Assembly (NCBI GenBank): GCA_003157575.1 | Contig: PMKA01000128.1 | Coordinates: 1 to 16,408 of the forward strand | Direction: 5' to 3' | DNA from: Opitutia bacterium | Lineage (GTDB): Bacteria; Verrucomicrobiota; Verrucomicrobiia; Opitutales; Opitutaceae | Length of the DNA: 16,408 bases | In this document: piece by piece, positions 7,484-14,857 of the stretch | How positions within the stretch are numbered: position 1 is the stretch's first letter | How the letters are laid out: each line of letters starts with the position of its first letter | Translations under genes and position numbers: made by a program | The notes under the pieces: generated by a model | Told to the model about the DNA's origin: nothing | Databases searched by the model: none | The model's input: the letters and a program-made list of their open reading frames with translations, nothing else

Positions 7484-7501
7484 CGCAACCCAACAGTGGC
7501 G

Positions 7502-9121
7502 TCACGTAGGGTTCGCTTCCGGAGACCCTCGTGATCGGGCCCCCGGCTTGAGATCGCAAACTCCTGTGACGACCAGCAAGAGCACCGGCAATATTGACGA
7601 AAGCAGGATCGCGACATGATGCCGGCACATCCAGCGCACCGCGGTCGACATCCACCCCATCGGGAGCCCGGGCTGCAAAGCCGGCGGGAGCCTCCCTCGC
7701 ATCCGCGGATCCCGAAGGACCGGCCACATGGAAGTCTCCGGACTCTGGCTGGCCACAAGAAGGCGCGGATACCCGGCAAACACGCGGGCATCGCCCGTCG
7801 CCTGGTAGGCCCGCGCAAGCTGGGCCGGCACGGCCTGGTATTCCATGCGGGGCAGCACGATTCCGCGCCAGGTCTCGGCGGTCGCCGCAAGCCAGCCCGA
7901 GAGCAGCAGCACGAGCCACGCCGCTCCACCGACGCGGATCAAAAACTTCCGGCCGGGAGCCGCTGCAGCACAGACCGACCAGACGCACCAGCAGTTCGCC
8001 AGGACCCAGGGGACAAAAAACTCCGCATAACGCGAAGGCACGCGCTCCGCAAACTCATCGCCACCGCCACGCATCGCCGCCTGCGCAATGGCCGCCGCAA
8101 GCGCGAAAAAGCCCATCAGCAAGACGTAGTCCTCGCCCGCCGCAGGCTTCCTCCTGCCCGTCAGCCGGAGCACCACAACGAGGCCAAACGGCAGACAAGC
8201 CGCAAGCCCCACCCATGGGTTGCCCGGATAGGGCCACGCGAGCCCGAGACCAAACGCTTTGAGGAACGCCCCCGCAGTCTTTGCGCGAAGCGCCTCGTTT
8301 CCAGGGACTCCTGCGCCAAGCAGCGCAGCCATGCCGCCCAGCAGTATCGCGCCCAGCCCGAGCCAAAGGAGCGTGGTCATGGGCCGGCCCCAGTCGCCGC
8401 AAATCCCTAGTCCGCCCGCGGGCGCGGCATTGGAAGCTGCCTCGCCGGCCGTCAGGCCGGCTGCACGACTTCGCAGCCCTGCGAGCCGCAGGATCACAAG
8501 TGCAAACAGCGCGACCGGGACAAACGCCCCGGCCGCCATGCCCAGTTGCGCCGCGGCCCCGCATGCGACTCCGGCAGCCCACCGCGGCGGAGTCAACGGC
8601 CCGTCGGCGAAGAACCAAAACGCCAGCAACGAGAATCCGAGCGAGAAATACACATGGGATTGGAAACCCCAGATCACGTTGTGCCACGCCAGATGCGGAA
8701 GGAACAACCAGGCGACGACCAGGCAGGTTGCCAGCCGCATTCCTTCCTCCGCGCGCTTCGCCAGGGCCGCCGCAAGCCCGCCGGCCACGACAGCGCGCAA
8801 GCCGATGATCGCAAACAACTGCACCAAAGGATCCCATTGCCCGTTCACGGAAAACAACACGGTGTCGGCCAGCTTCGTCCAAAGAATCCGATGCTCGTTG
8901 TGCGCCCGCCAGAGATCCGCAAACCGGAGCATTCCCTCGCTGAACAACGGATAAAGCTGCGCCCCTTCCACCTCCCATTGGTCGTCAACCGGCACGCCTG
9001 TTCCGGTGACGGCCACAAACCAGAACTGGAGCAGCGCAACGCTCAAGCCGGCCGCAACCGGCAGAATCCACTCTCGTCTGGCCGATGGAACGGCATCCGG
9101 CATGCGCAATCCGGGGTTCAT
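7502..9121 (-). CDS. Polytopic membrane protein with D-Q-W and H-N-E-H-R motifs, paralogue of the 5098 gene
   Basis: With the ATG at 9121 the protein has 539 residues and about eleven membrane segments. Motifs are V-D-D-Q-W-E (45-50), H-N-E-H-R-I (74-79), W-H-N-V-I-W-G-F-Q (146-154), S-R-Y-A-E (363-367) and a soluble segment Y-Q-A-T-G-D-A-R-V-F-A (439-449). It is followed by another hydrophobic helix near 503-520. These align in order with the protein at 5098-6504, although overall identity is low. The conserved acidic and histidine/arginine residues lie in predicted outer loops, which suggests catalysis or binding there rather than transport. A GT-C-like transferase is my best guess; no activity is known to me. 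The ATG start overlaps the upstream glycosyltransferase stop as ATGA. An in-frame GTG at 9127 is less likely. Confidence 0.72.
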   Translation of the reverse strand: MNPGLRMPDAVPSARREWILPVAAGLSVALLQFWFVAVTGTGVPVDDQWEVEGAQLYPLFSEGMLRFADLWRAHNEHRILWTKLADTVLFSVNGQWDPLVQLFAIIGLRAVVAGGLAAALAKRAEEGMRLATCLVVAWLFLPHLAWHNVIWGFQSHVYFSLGFSLLAFWFFADGPLTPPRWAAGVACGAAAQLGMAAGAFVPVALFALVILRLAGLRSRAAGLTAGEAASNAAPAGGLGICGDWGRPMTTLLWLGLGAILLGGMAALLGAGVPGNEALRAKTAGAFLKAFGLGLAWPYPGNPWVGLAACLPFGLVVVLRLTGRRKPAAGEDYVLLMGFFALAAAIAQAAMRGGGDEFAERVPSRYAEFFVPWVLANCWCVWSVCAAAAPGRKFLIRVGGAAWLVLLLSGWLAATAETWRGIVLPRMEYQAVPAQLARAYQATGDARVFAGYPRLLVASQSPETSMWPVLRDPRMRGRLPPALQPGLPMGWMSTAVRWMCRHHVAILLSSILPVLLLVVTGVCDLKPGARSRGSPEANPT

Positions 9122-10197
9122 TGCCACGCCTCCAGAAACTCACGCCACCGGGCGCCGAGGGCCTCGCGGCTGAAGCCCGCAAGCCTTTCCCGCGCCGCAG
9201 CGGCAAGCCCGGCTGCCGCGGCCTCGTCCGCTCCGGCGGCCACCCCGGCGATCAACCGCGCCAGCGCAGCGGCGTCCGTTGCGGGAAAATAGACCGCCGC
9301 ATCGCCGCAGGTCTCGCGCAGCACCGGAAGGTCGGAACAAATCGCGGGACAGCCTGCGGCCATCGCTTCCAGCGGCGGAAGCCCCTGCCCCTCGGCCAGC
9401 GACGGATAGACCAGGGCCGTCGCCCCGGCGTAGAGCGCGGCGAGTTCAGCCTCGTCCACATGCGCGATCGTGCGCACCCAGCCGCGCCGTTCGAAGAACT
9501 CCAGCCCGCCCCAGGGCTTCGCCCAAAGCAGACGGTCCGCCCCGGCGAGCGTAAGCCGCCACGGCGCCGGCGGCGCCTCGTTGAGCTTCACGAGGGCAGC
9601 AAGCACGACATCGATGTTCTTGTGGGCGTACCGCGGACCGACGACCAGGAGCTCGTTTCTTGACCTCGCAACCGCCCGATTCGCCGCCTCACGGCCCAGG
9701 GCCGCGGAAAAGGAAGGAATGACGGTCGCCGCCTGCACCGCGGCAAAGCCCCGCGCGACGAAATCGTCGCGCGTCGCGGCAGAAATGACCACGATCCGTT
9801 CGGCGCAGCGCAAAGCCCTCGGGAGCGCCCGCCGGAAATACCGCGACTGGGCCGGCGCCTGCTCCGGGAACTGCAGGGGAATTGTATCGTGAAGGATGAT
9901 CGCGTGCCGGCCGGTCCGCCACAACGGCGCATTGTGTGACGTGAAGATCAGCCGCGCATTCCGCGGAAAGAAGAACGGGGCGCACTGCACCAGCAGAAGC
10001 CGGAGAAGCGCCCGTCCCGGGCCGGGAAGCGGTTTGTTGTTCACCGCGGAGAACAAGCGGTCCAACCGCGGGCTGGTCATCGCCGCGCCGGCCGGCAACA
10101 ACTGCGCCACGCCATCGCCGGCGATTCCAATGCCGGTGGGCCGCCGGGATTTCATTGCATTGATGACCGCGACGGTTCGCATGGTTTCAATGCGCAT
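9118..10197 (-). CDS. GT4 glycosyltransferase
   Basis: With the ATG at 10197 this is a 359-residue GT-B enzyme. The N-terminal domain has R-R-P-T-G-I-G (18-24), F-T-S-H-N-A-P (85-91) and I-L-H-D-T-I-P (101-107). The C-terminal domain has V-V-G-P-R-Y-A-H-K-N (185-194). The donor-site motif follows at residues 266-281, with Glu269 and Glu277 forming the E-x7-E pair of GT4 retaining transferases. The enzyme is expected to act in the cytoplasm on a nucleotide-sugar donor; the sugar is unknown. The reading frame stays open upstream to 10473, but that part is low-complexity Arg/Gly/Ala sequence antisense to nothing useful and overlaps the preceding gene. I therefore start at 10197, overlapping the upstream GT2 by 11 bases; an ATG at 10182 is the alternative. 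The 3' end overlaps the next gene by ATGA. Confidence 0.88.
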   Translation of the reverse strand: MRIETMRTVAVINAMKSRRPTGIGIAGDGVAQLLPAGAAMTSPRLDRLFSAVNNKPLPGPGRALLRLLLVQCAPFFFPRNARLIFTSHNAPLWRTGRHAIILHDTIPLQFPEQAPAQSRYFRRALPRALRCAERIVVISAATRDDFVARGFAAVQAATVIPSFSAALGREAANRAVARSRNELLVVGPRYAHKNIDVVLAALVKLNEAPPAPWRLTLAGADRLLWAKPWGGLEFFERRGWVRTIAHVDEAELAALYAGATALVYPSLAEGQGLPPLEAMAAGCPAICSDLPVLRETCGDAAVYFPATDAAALARLIAGVAAGADEAAAAGLAAAARERLAGFSREALGARWREFLEAWQ

Positions 10198-11059
10198 ATA
10201 TCTGCCTGCTCCGGAGGCGGCCGGTGCGCCGGATCCGCTGAATGATCCTCGGAAGGTTCGCCGCGCGGAAGCGGACCGAGGCCATCCACCGGCGCGCCCG
10301 GCCGACCGCGAGATTGCACCTTCGCAGGACGGCCTCCTCCTCCCGCCGCGCCTGCGCCACCCCGCCCGACAATTGCCCCGGCCGCATGCGGTAGGCGGCC
10401 ACGGTCCCGGGCACAAAGCGGAAGCGGGCGCCCGATGCCGCCGCCCGTATCCAGAAATCGAAGTCACCGGCAATGCGCAGCGATGCGTCCATCCCGCCGA
10501 TCCTGCGCCAGAGGTCGCGGCTGATGAGCGCGCCCTGCTGCGTAAACGGCGCCAGGCCCGCGGCGAGCAGCGCCGGCACGTCGACCGGCCTCCGGCAGAC
10601 GGGCATTGCGGCCAGTTTGCCGCCTTCGAGCCCGATATAATCCACCTCCCCGTACCAGACGTCGGCGGCAGCCGGCGCAGCCTGCGCGCACCGCCAAAGG
10701 TCTTCGAACCCGTGCAGCAGGCGGTCGTCGTCGTTGATCCAGGTCAGCCAGTCCCAGTCCGCCAGCGATTCCGCGCCGAGGTTGATGGCCCCATACATGC
10801 CACCGCCCGGAGTCTCGCAAATCACCGGGATTCCAGGCCACTCTTTCCGCAGCGCACCACACGACGATTCGGGCGCCACGAGAACTGCAGTCACTCCCGC
10901 AAGGCGCGAGACCTGCCCCACGTCGTCAATCACCGACGGCAGATGGGGTGACGTGCCAAGAGTCGGGATGACAACAAGCAGGGCCGAGACATCAGTCATC
11001 AGTAACACAGAGAACTCGATACCGGGCTCCGAACGCAAGCCCGTGGCACCCCTGTTCAC
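10187..11059 (-). CDS. GT2 glycosyltransferase, WcaA-like
   Basis: This GT-A family 2 enzyme has 290 residues from the GTG at 11059. Motifs are L-L-V-V-I-P-T-L-G (27-35), G-G-G-M-Y-G-A-I-N-L-G (85-95) and W-I-N-D-D-D (107-112) as the metal/donor site. F-T-Q-Q-G-A-L-I (172-179) and G-D-F-D-F-W-I-R (198-205) follow. The G-M-Y-x-A-I-N and I-N-D-D-D pair places it with WcaA-type transferases of exopolysaccharide loci, acting at the cytoplasmic membrane face. The start is uncertain. The GTG overlaps the previous stop as GTGA, and the codons up to residue 20 keep a coding-like third-position GC bias. An ATG at 10999, immediately before the first conserved strand, is the other possibility. Neither has a clear Shine-Dalgarno site. 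The gene continues into the GT4 with an 11-base overlap. Confidence 0.87.
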   Translation of the reverse strand: MNRGATGLRSEPGIEFSVLLMTDVSALLVVIPTLGTSPHLPSVIDDVGQVSRLAGVTAVLVAPESSCGALRKEWPGIPVICETPGGGMYGAINLGAESLADWDWLTWINDDDRLLHGFEDLWRCAQAAPAAADVWYGEVDYIGLEGGKLAAMPVCRRPVDVPALLAAGLAPFTQQGALISRDLWRRIGGMDASLRIAGDFDFWIRAAASGARFRFVPGTVAAYRMRPGQLSGGVAQARREEEAVLRRCNLAVGRARRWMASVRFRAANLPRIIQRIRRTGRLRSRQIYAH

Positions 11060-12576
11060 CCGCTTTTTCCGCTAAGGAACTCCCGCCACTCCTCATTGGA
11101 AAGAGGGAACCTCCGGTCTTCATAACCCGCCGGTAGCGGCCAAAGCTCACCTGATGGGTGAATCGATCGCCCGGACCACGAAGGGAAGGTGACCAGTCTG
11201 CCCCCGACCACTGCGCTCCGCCCCTGTTCCACGTAGTGCAGGAAATCCGCCAAGTCAGGTCTGGCGGACGCACGGCGCTGAGAATAATGAAACAACTTCC
11301 AGCCCAGCCAGCTATAGGGTGCGACAGAAGCCTCCGAAACCTGCACCTGTCCGGAACGCACACCCAGTTCATAGGCTGAAAACCGCTCTTCGATAAGCCG
11401 GATATGACGCCCGAGCAAAATCGCATAGCACCCGCACGCCGCCAGAGTCGCGACATGAAGCAATTTGGCGCCCCGAGCACATACACACCCGTCGTTCCTC
11501 AGCACCAACACGAGGGCTGGTTCGATCAGATAGTAATCCCAAATCGCTCCGCGAATCACAAGCAATGTCACCATGAGTCCAACGTAACCAAGCGCCTCGA
11601 GCGGCAACGTACGGGTTCGATCAACGAATCCGGCAGCCAGAACCGCCGACAACATGACGATGACGCCGGACCACGGCGCCATTCCAGGCGCCTGGCATGA
11701 CAACTCGGCAGGCGTTCTGAGCAACAGCCAGGCGCCACCGCAAAGAACCAGCAAGGGAATCACCGGGCTCCGAAAGTTCGCCGCCAGCAGCTTCGTTGGA
11801 TGACGGCCTGAAAAGAGGTCCCAACCCGCCCGAATCCCCAGGCAGAGAATCGCGCCAAGCGCGGCCTGCGCGAGGATCCTCTGCGCGCTCCAATCGGCTG
11901 CCCATTCAAGGGCGACGGTCCTCTCCGCATAGCTCAACGGTATCGCGATAGAGACGAGACCTACGAAAAATACTCCGAATAGGACCATGGCAGTCTCGTG
12001 CGTCCAGATCCGGCGGGTCCGGCGCCACTCCCTCCATGCTTCGATCGCTGGAAATGCGAGCAGGCAAACCGCGTTTTGCCGGTTGAGAAATGCCGCCACA
12101 AACGCAATGAGAAACAGCCACCTGCGCCGTTGCCGCCAAGCGATCAGGGCGCCGACGGTGCAGGCGATACTAAACGGCACCCCTGTAAATTCCACGGCCT
12201 TGTTGAGCCAGCCAGGACATAGCGCCGCCGCCCAAGCCAACGCCTCGCCTCCCCAATGCCGGGGCAGCAGCGGCCTGAGCCAGACGTAGATGAGAACCCC
12301 GTTCGCCAACGCGCAGGCAAGCGCGAGTCCGGCCGTGGCCAGATAGAAATTCCCGGTTGCGCTGTACAAGGTCGCGCTCAGCAGGGTCAGCGGAAGGTTA
12401 AGGGGCGCCAGCCAATCGCTTCGCACCAAGTGGCCCGATCGAATCGTCTCCGCAACGCTCTCCACGTAGCCGAAGTCGCCTTCAGCTACCACGATGTGCC
12501 TCGGCAGGAGCCAGATGATGATTGCCGAAAAGCAGACGTAACCGAGGACCCCGACGATGATTCGATTTCGGTTCAT
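11056..12576 (-). CDS. GT-C-like polytopic membrane protein
   Basis: From the ATG at 12576 the protein has 506 residues, about ten membrane helices and a soluble tail from about residue 400. The first outer loop has G-D-F-G-Y-V-E-S (33-40) and S-D-W-L-A-P (53-58). An inner loop carries F-L-N-R-Q-N (163-168), and D-Y-Y-L-I-E-P-A-L (347-355) lies before a late helix. An aspartate in the first outer loop and a Y-Y-L-x-E-P/Y-Y-L-x-x-P motif recall ArnT/PMT-type GT-C transferases using polyprenyl-phosphate sugars, but the match is loose and I cannot assign a substrate. It lacks the D-Q-W/H-x-x-H-R motifs of the two paralogous membrane proteins nearby. The gene is less GC-rich than its neighbours: bases 11281-11340 are 30 of 60 G or C against 48 of 60 in 9181-9240. 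This suggests separate acquisition. A TTG at 12585 is in frame but the ATG is preferred. Confidence 0.7.
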   Translation of the reverse strand: MNRNRIIVGVLGYVCFSAIIIWLLPRHIVVAEGDFGYVESVAETIRSGHLVRSDWLAPLNLPLTLLSATLYSATGNFYLATAGLALACALANGVLIYVWLRPLLPRHWGGEALAWAAALCPGWLNKAVEFTGVPFSIACTVGALIAWRQRRRWLFLIAFVAAFLNRQNAVCLLAFPAIEAWREWRRTRRIWTHETAMVLFGVFFVGLVSIAIPLSYAERTVALEWAADWSAQRILAQAALGAILCLGIRAGWDLFSGRHPTKLLAANFRSPVIPLLVLCGGAWLLLRTPAELSCQAPGMAPWSGVIVMLSAVLAAGFVDRTRTLPLEALGYVGLMVTLLVIRGAIWDYYLIEPALVLVLRNDGCVCARGAKLLHVATLAACGCYAILLGRHIRLIEERFSAYELGVRSGQVQVSEASVAPYSWLGWKLFHYSQRRASARPDLADFLHYVEQGRSAVVGGRLVTFPSWSGRSIHPSGELWPLPAGYEDRRFPLSNEEWREFLSGKSG

Positions 12577-12593
12577 GGAAGCCAAATCGGTCT

Positions 12594-13883
12594 TTATATC
12601 GCCAACCCATGCCCGGGCGGTTCCCCGTGCCGATCCGAATGTGCCCTGAACACGCGTTCGTACAGCTCGATGTGGGCGCGGGCCATCGCCGAGGCCTCAA
12701 ACCTGCGCTCCGCCACCGACCGCGCTGCCGCGCGCATCGGGCCTGAGTCCGGGATTTCCAAAACCCGCCTGAGGGCACCTGCAAAGGCCTCCGCATCGAA
12801 GGCCTCGACAAGGATGCCGTTGCCGCCGGTGTCGACCATGTCAGGCAGGCCGCCCACATCGAAGGCGACCACGGGCGTTCCGCAGGCAAGCGCCTCCACC
12901 ACGGTGTTTGGAAGATTGTCCTCGCGGGACGGAAGGGCAAAGACGTCTGCCGCCGCGTAGACTTCCGCAAGACCGGCTTCCTGCTCGATCTGGCCGAGCC
13001 AGCGCAAATTGACACCGGACGGGATGTCCCCTGCTCCGCCTCCTGCGCCGAACATCCAGAATTCCCAGCCGGCCCCCGTTCCTGATCCGTCCAAACGGCG
13101 GAGTGCATCGCAAAGCAGGCTCCATCCTTTTCGAGGATCCATCTCGAAGCACGTCGCCCCCGCAAGCACGACCCGGCGGCCCGGGTTCAGGCCGAAGCGG
13201 CTGCGCGCCTTGTCGCGCAGCGCAGGGGAAAAGACGCCGAGATCGATCCCGTTGTGGATTTGGACCACCCGCCCGGCCTCCACCAGCGCCGATTTGCGGG
13301 CCGTTTCCGCCATCCACGAACTGGGGGCTACAAACCATGGTTCAATGCCGCCGTAAACGGCACGCCGCCGCCGCCAGCCCCGGCTTGACAGGTCCGCCGC
13401 CGCCGGACGGCTCAACGCCGGACAGTATCCACAGCCGGACTTGAACCGGTCGCAATTCCCGGGGTAGTGACATCCGCCCGTGAACGCCCAGGTGTCGTGC
13501 AGCGTCCACACGACCGGACATTGCAGCCGCGACAATGTCTCCAGGCGCACGAATCCGTCGGCGATCCAATGCAGATGAAGGAGGTCGGGATTCTCCGCCC
13601 GGATGCGCCCCAGAATCCCGTCCGGCAGCCAGCCGGCTGAGAACGACCTCCCAGCCACGGGCGGGTTCCAAAGCGTCCACATCCGGTCGAACCGCCGCTG
13701 CACCTTCGCCCACAGGCGGGCGCGGGCTCCCTTCGGCGCAAGAACACCGGGGATTCCGCCAGCTCCCAGGCGCACGAGCACCTTCGAGTCCGCCCCCAGC
13801 GCCAACAACGCCCGGTGGAGGCGGACCGCGGCACGACCCGCGCCTCCCAGTTCGGAATACGTGCTCAGATGAAGAATCTTCAC
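12594..13883 (-). CDS. GT4 glycosyltransferase, WcaC-like
   Basis: This 429-residue GT-B enzyme starts with the classic nucleotide-sugar transferase opening M-K-I-L-H-L-S-T, then G-G-A-G-R-A-A (13-19). Other motifs are H-L-H-W-I (103-107), T-L-H-D-T-W-A-F-T-G-G-C-H-Y (127-140), Q-I-H-N-G-I-D (208-214) and P-S-R-E-D-N-L-P-N-T-V-V-E-A-L (318-332), with Asp322/Glu330 as the donor-site acidic pair. Four cysteines at 138, 144, 151 and 154 form a compact cluster that could bind a metal; this subfamily commonly carries it. The combination matches WcaC-like transferases of colanic-acid-type loci. The start is a GTG at 13883 with GAGG about ten bases upstream. The gene lies behind an intrinsic terminator, so it probably opens its own transcription unit, running through the next five genes. 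Confidence 0.9.
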   Translation of the reverse strand: MKILHLSTYSELGGAGRAAVRLHRALLALGADSKVLVRLGAGGIPGVLAPKGARARLWAKVQRRFDRMWTLWNPPVAGRSFSAGWLPDGILGRIRAENPDLLHLHWIADGFVRLETLSRLQCPVVWTLHDTWAFTGGCHYPGNCDRFKSGCGYCPALSRPAAADLSSRGWRRRRAVYGGIEPWFVAPSSWMAETARKSALVEAGRVVQIHNGIDLGVFSPALRDKARSRFGLNPGRRVVLAGATCFEMDPRKGWSLLCDALRRLDGSGTGAGWEFWMFGAGGGAGDIPSGVNLRWLGQIEQEAGLAEVYAAADVFALPSREDNLPNTVVEALACGTPVVAFDVGGLPDMVDTGGNGILVEAFDAEAFAGALRRVLEIPDSGPMRAAARSVAERRFEASAMARAHIELYERVFRAHSDRHGEPPGHGLAI

Positions 13884-13955
13884 GGACGCACCGCCTCAAT
13901 GAACAATGGATCCGGTTTTTGAATACGCAATCCGCGGGCGCCGGGGCCGTTGCCG

Positions 13956-13983
13956 AAAAAGCCCGGAATGGTCCGTGCCGGGC
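13956..13983 (-). terminator. Intrinsic terminator after the FkbM gene
   Basis: Read on the minus strand, GCCCGG and CCGGGC form a perfect 6-bp GC stem with an 11-base loop, followed at once by TTTTT. On the plus strand this is AAAAA at 13956-13960, then the arms at 13961-13966 and 13978-13983. It starts 33 bases after the FkbM stop. The remaining bases to the GT4 start (13884-13955) should then hold a promoter, but I see only weak candidates. Confidence 0.65.
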
Positions 13984-14016
13984 GCAGGCCCGCCCGACGG
14001 CCGGCATCGGCGGTTC

Positions 14017-14856
14017 TCATCGGCGGGAGGCGTAAAGGTTGAGTTGCTGCCGGAAGGCCCCGGATTGACGGGCAGCCGCAAACGGACGGTCCGACCATGA
14101 CACGGTCTGCACCATGACGGTGAATCCCCATCGCTCCAGCATGTTCACGGCGTCTCCCAGCCCGCTGGGGCCGTCTGAAGGGCAATGCCACTCCACGAAC
14201 AGGGAACGCACATTCTCCATCGCGACGCCCAATCCCGGCAGCACCGCCGCCTCGGCTCCCTCGATGTCGATTTTCAGAAGGTCGATGGCGCCGTCCAGAT
14301 ATTCCCGCAGATCCACCACCTTCACAACAACCTCCGATCTTCCGCCTCCGGAAACGGAACCTGCGAGGCGGCCGCCGTCCGCCCCGTCGCGAACAAAGCA
14401 CGCCTCGCCGGCCTGCGCGCCGACCGCGACTTCGATCAGGCTTCCCTGAACGTTCCACGCACCCAGATTCGCGCGGCAGACCGCGGCGATGTCCGGGTCG
14501 GGCTCGAAGCCAAGATAACGGATCTCCCCATAACGCCACCTCCAGTAGAGGGCTGCCAGACCGACGTTCGCCCCCGCATCGACAAGCCGCGGACGCGCGG
14601 GAAGATCTCCGAGGTCGTAGATGCGGTGGACGAAAATCTCATCCCACGCGCTCAGGAAGCTGGGGCCGTCGCACAACCGGATCGGTTTCCCGCCGAAGAA
14701 CACCGTGGCCGGCGTGAAGCGGGGAACCCGCCGGAGATGCCGGTTGAACCGGTGAAGCGCGCGGTAGGCCGGATCGGACACCATCCTGTGCAGATGATGC
14801 CAGACCGGAGCCGCCCCGGCCCGCCAGAAACCGCGCGTGTGATAGAGAGATTGCAT
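14017..14856 (-). CDS. FkbM-family SAM-dependent methyltransferase
   Basis: From the ATG at 14856 the protein has 279 residues. It contains the SAM-binding motif L-V-D-A-G-A-N-V-G (91-99), G-F-E-P-D-P (116-121) for the ribose-binding acidic residue, and D-L-L-K-I-D-I-E-G-A-E (192-202), the signature of FkbM methyltransferases. L-F-V-E-W-H (219-224) follows. FkbM enzymes O-methylate hydroxyls on sugars or secondary metabolites; in this setting a sugar of the glycan is the likely substrate. The frame remains open upstream to 14955, but the ATG at 14856 sits one base after the preceding stop and has an AGG about seven bases upstream. The first 60 residues are a basic, non-conserved extension. 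An intrinsic terminator follows. Confidence 0.9.
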   Translation of the reverse strand: MQSLYHTRGFWRAGAAPVWHHLHRMVSDPAYRALHRFNRHLRRVPRFTPATVFFGGKPIRLCDGPSFLSAWDEIFVHRIYDLGDLPARPRLVDAGANVGLAALYWRWRYGEIRYLGFEPDPDIAAVCRANLGAWNVQGSLIEVAVGAQAGEACFVRDGADGGRLAGSVSGGGRSEVVVKVVDLREYLDGAIDLLKIDIEGAEAAVLPGLGVAMENVRSLFVEWHCPSDGPSGLGDAVNMLERWGFTVMVQTVSWSDRPFAAARQSGAFRQQLNLYASRR

Positions 14857-14857
14857 C

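Noticed and set aside
7616..8410. Plus-strand open frame (264 codons) opposite the D-Q-W/H-N-E-H-R membrane protein
   Set aside because: Arg/Pro/His-rich product with no domain; the minus strand has consistent membrane helices and motifs shared with a paralogue.
10198..10473. N-terminal extension of the GT4 gene to 10473
   Set aside because: The added 92 residues are low-complexity Arg/Gly/Ala sequence lying wholly within the upstream GT2 gene. Conserved GT-B sequence begins only after the ATG at 10197.
13884..13955. Promoter for the WcaC-like gene (TTGCGT then ATTGTT on the minus strand)
   Set aside because: Spacing is 17 bases but both boxes match poorly; a promoter is expected here on logic but not shown by sequence.
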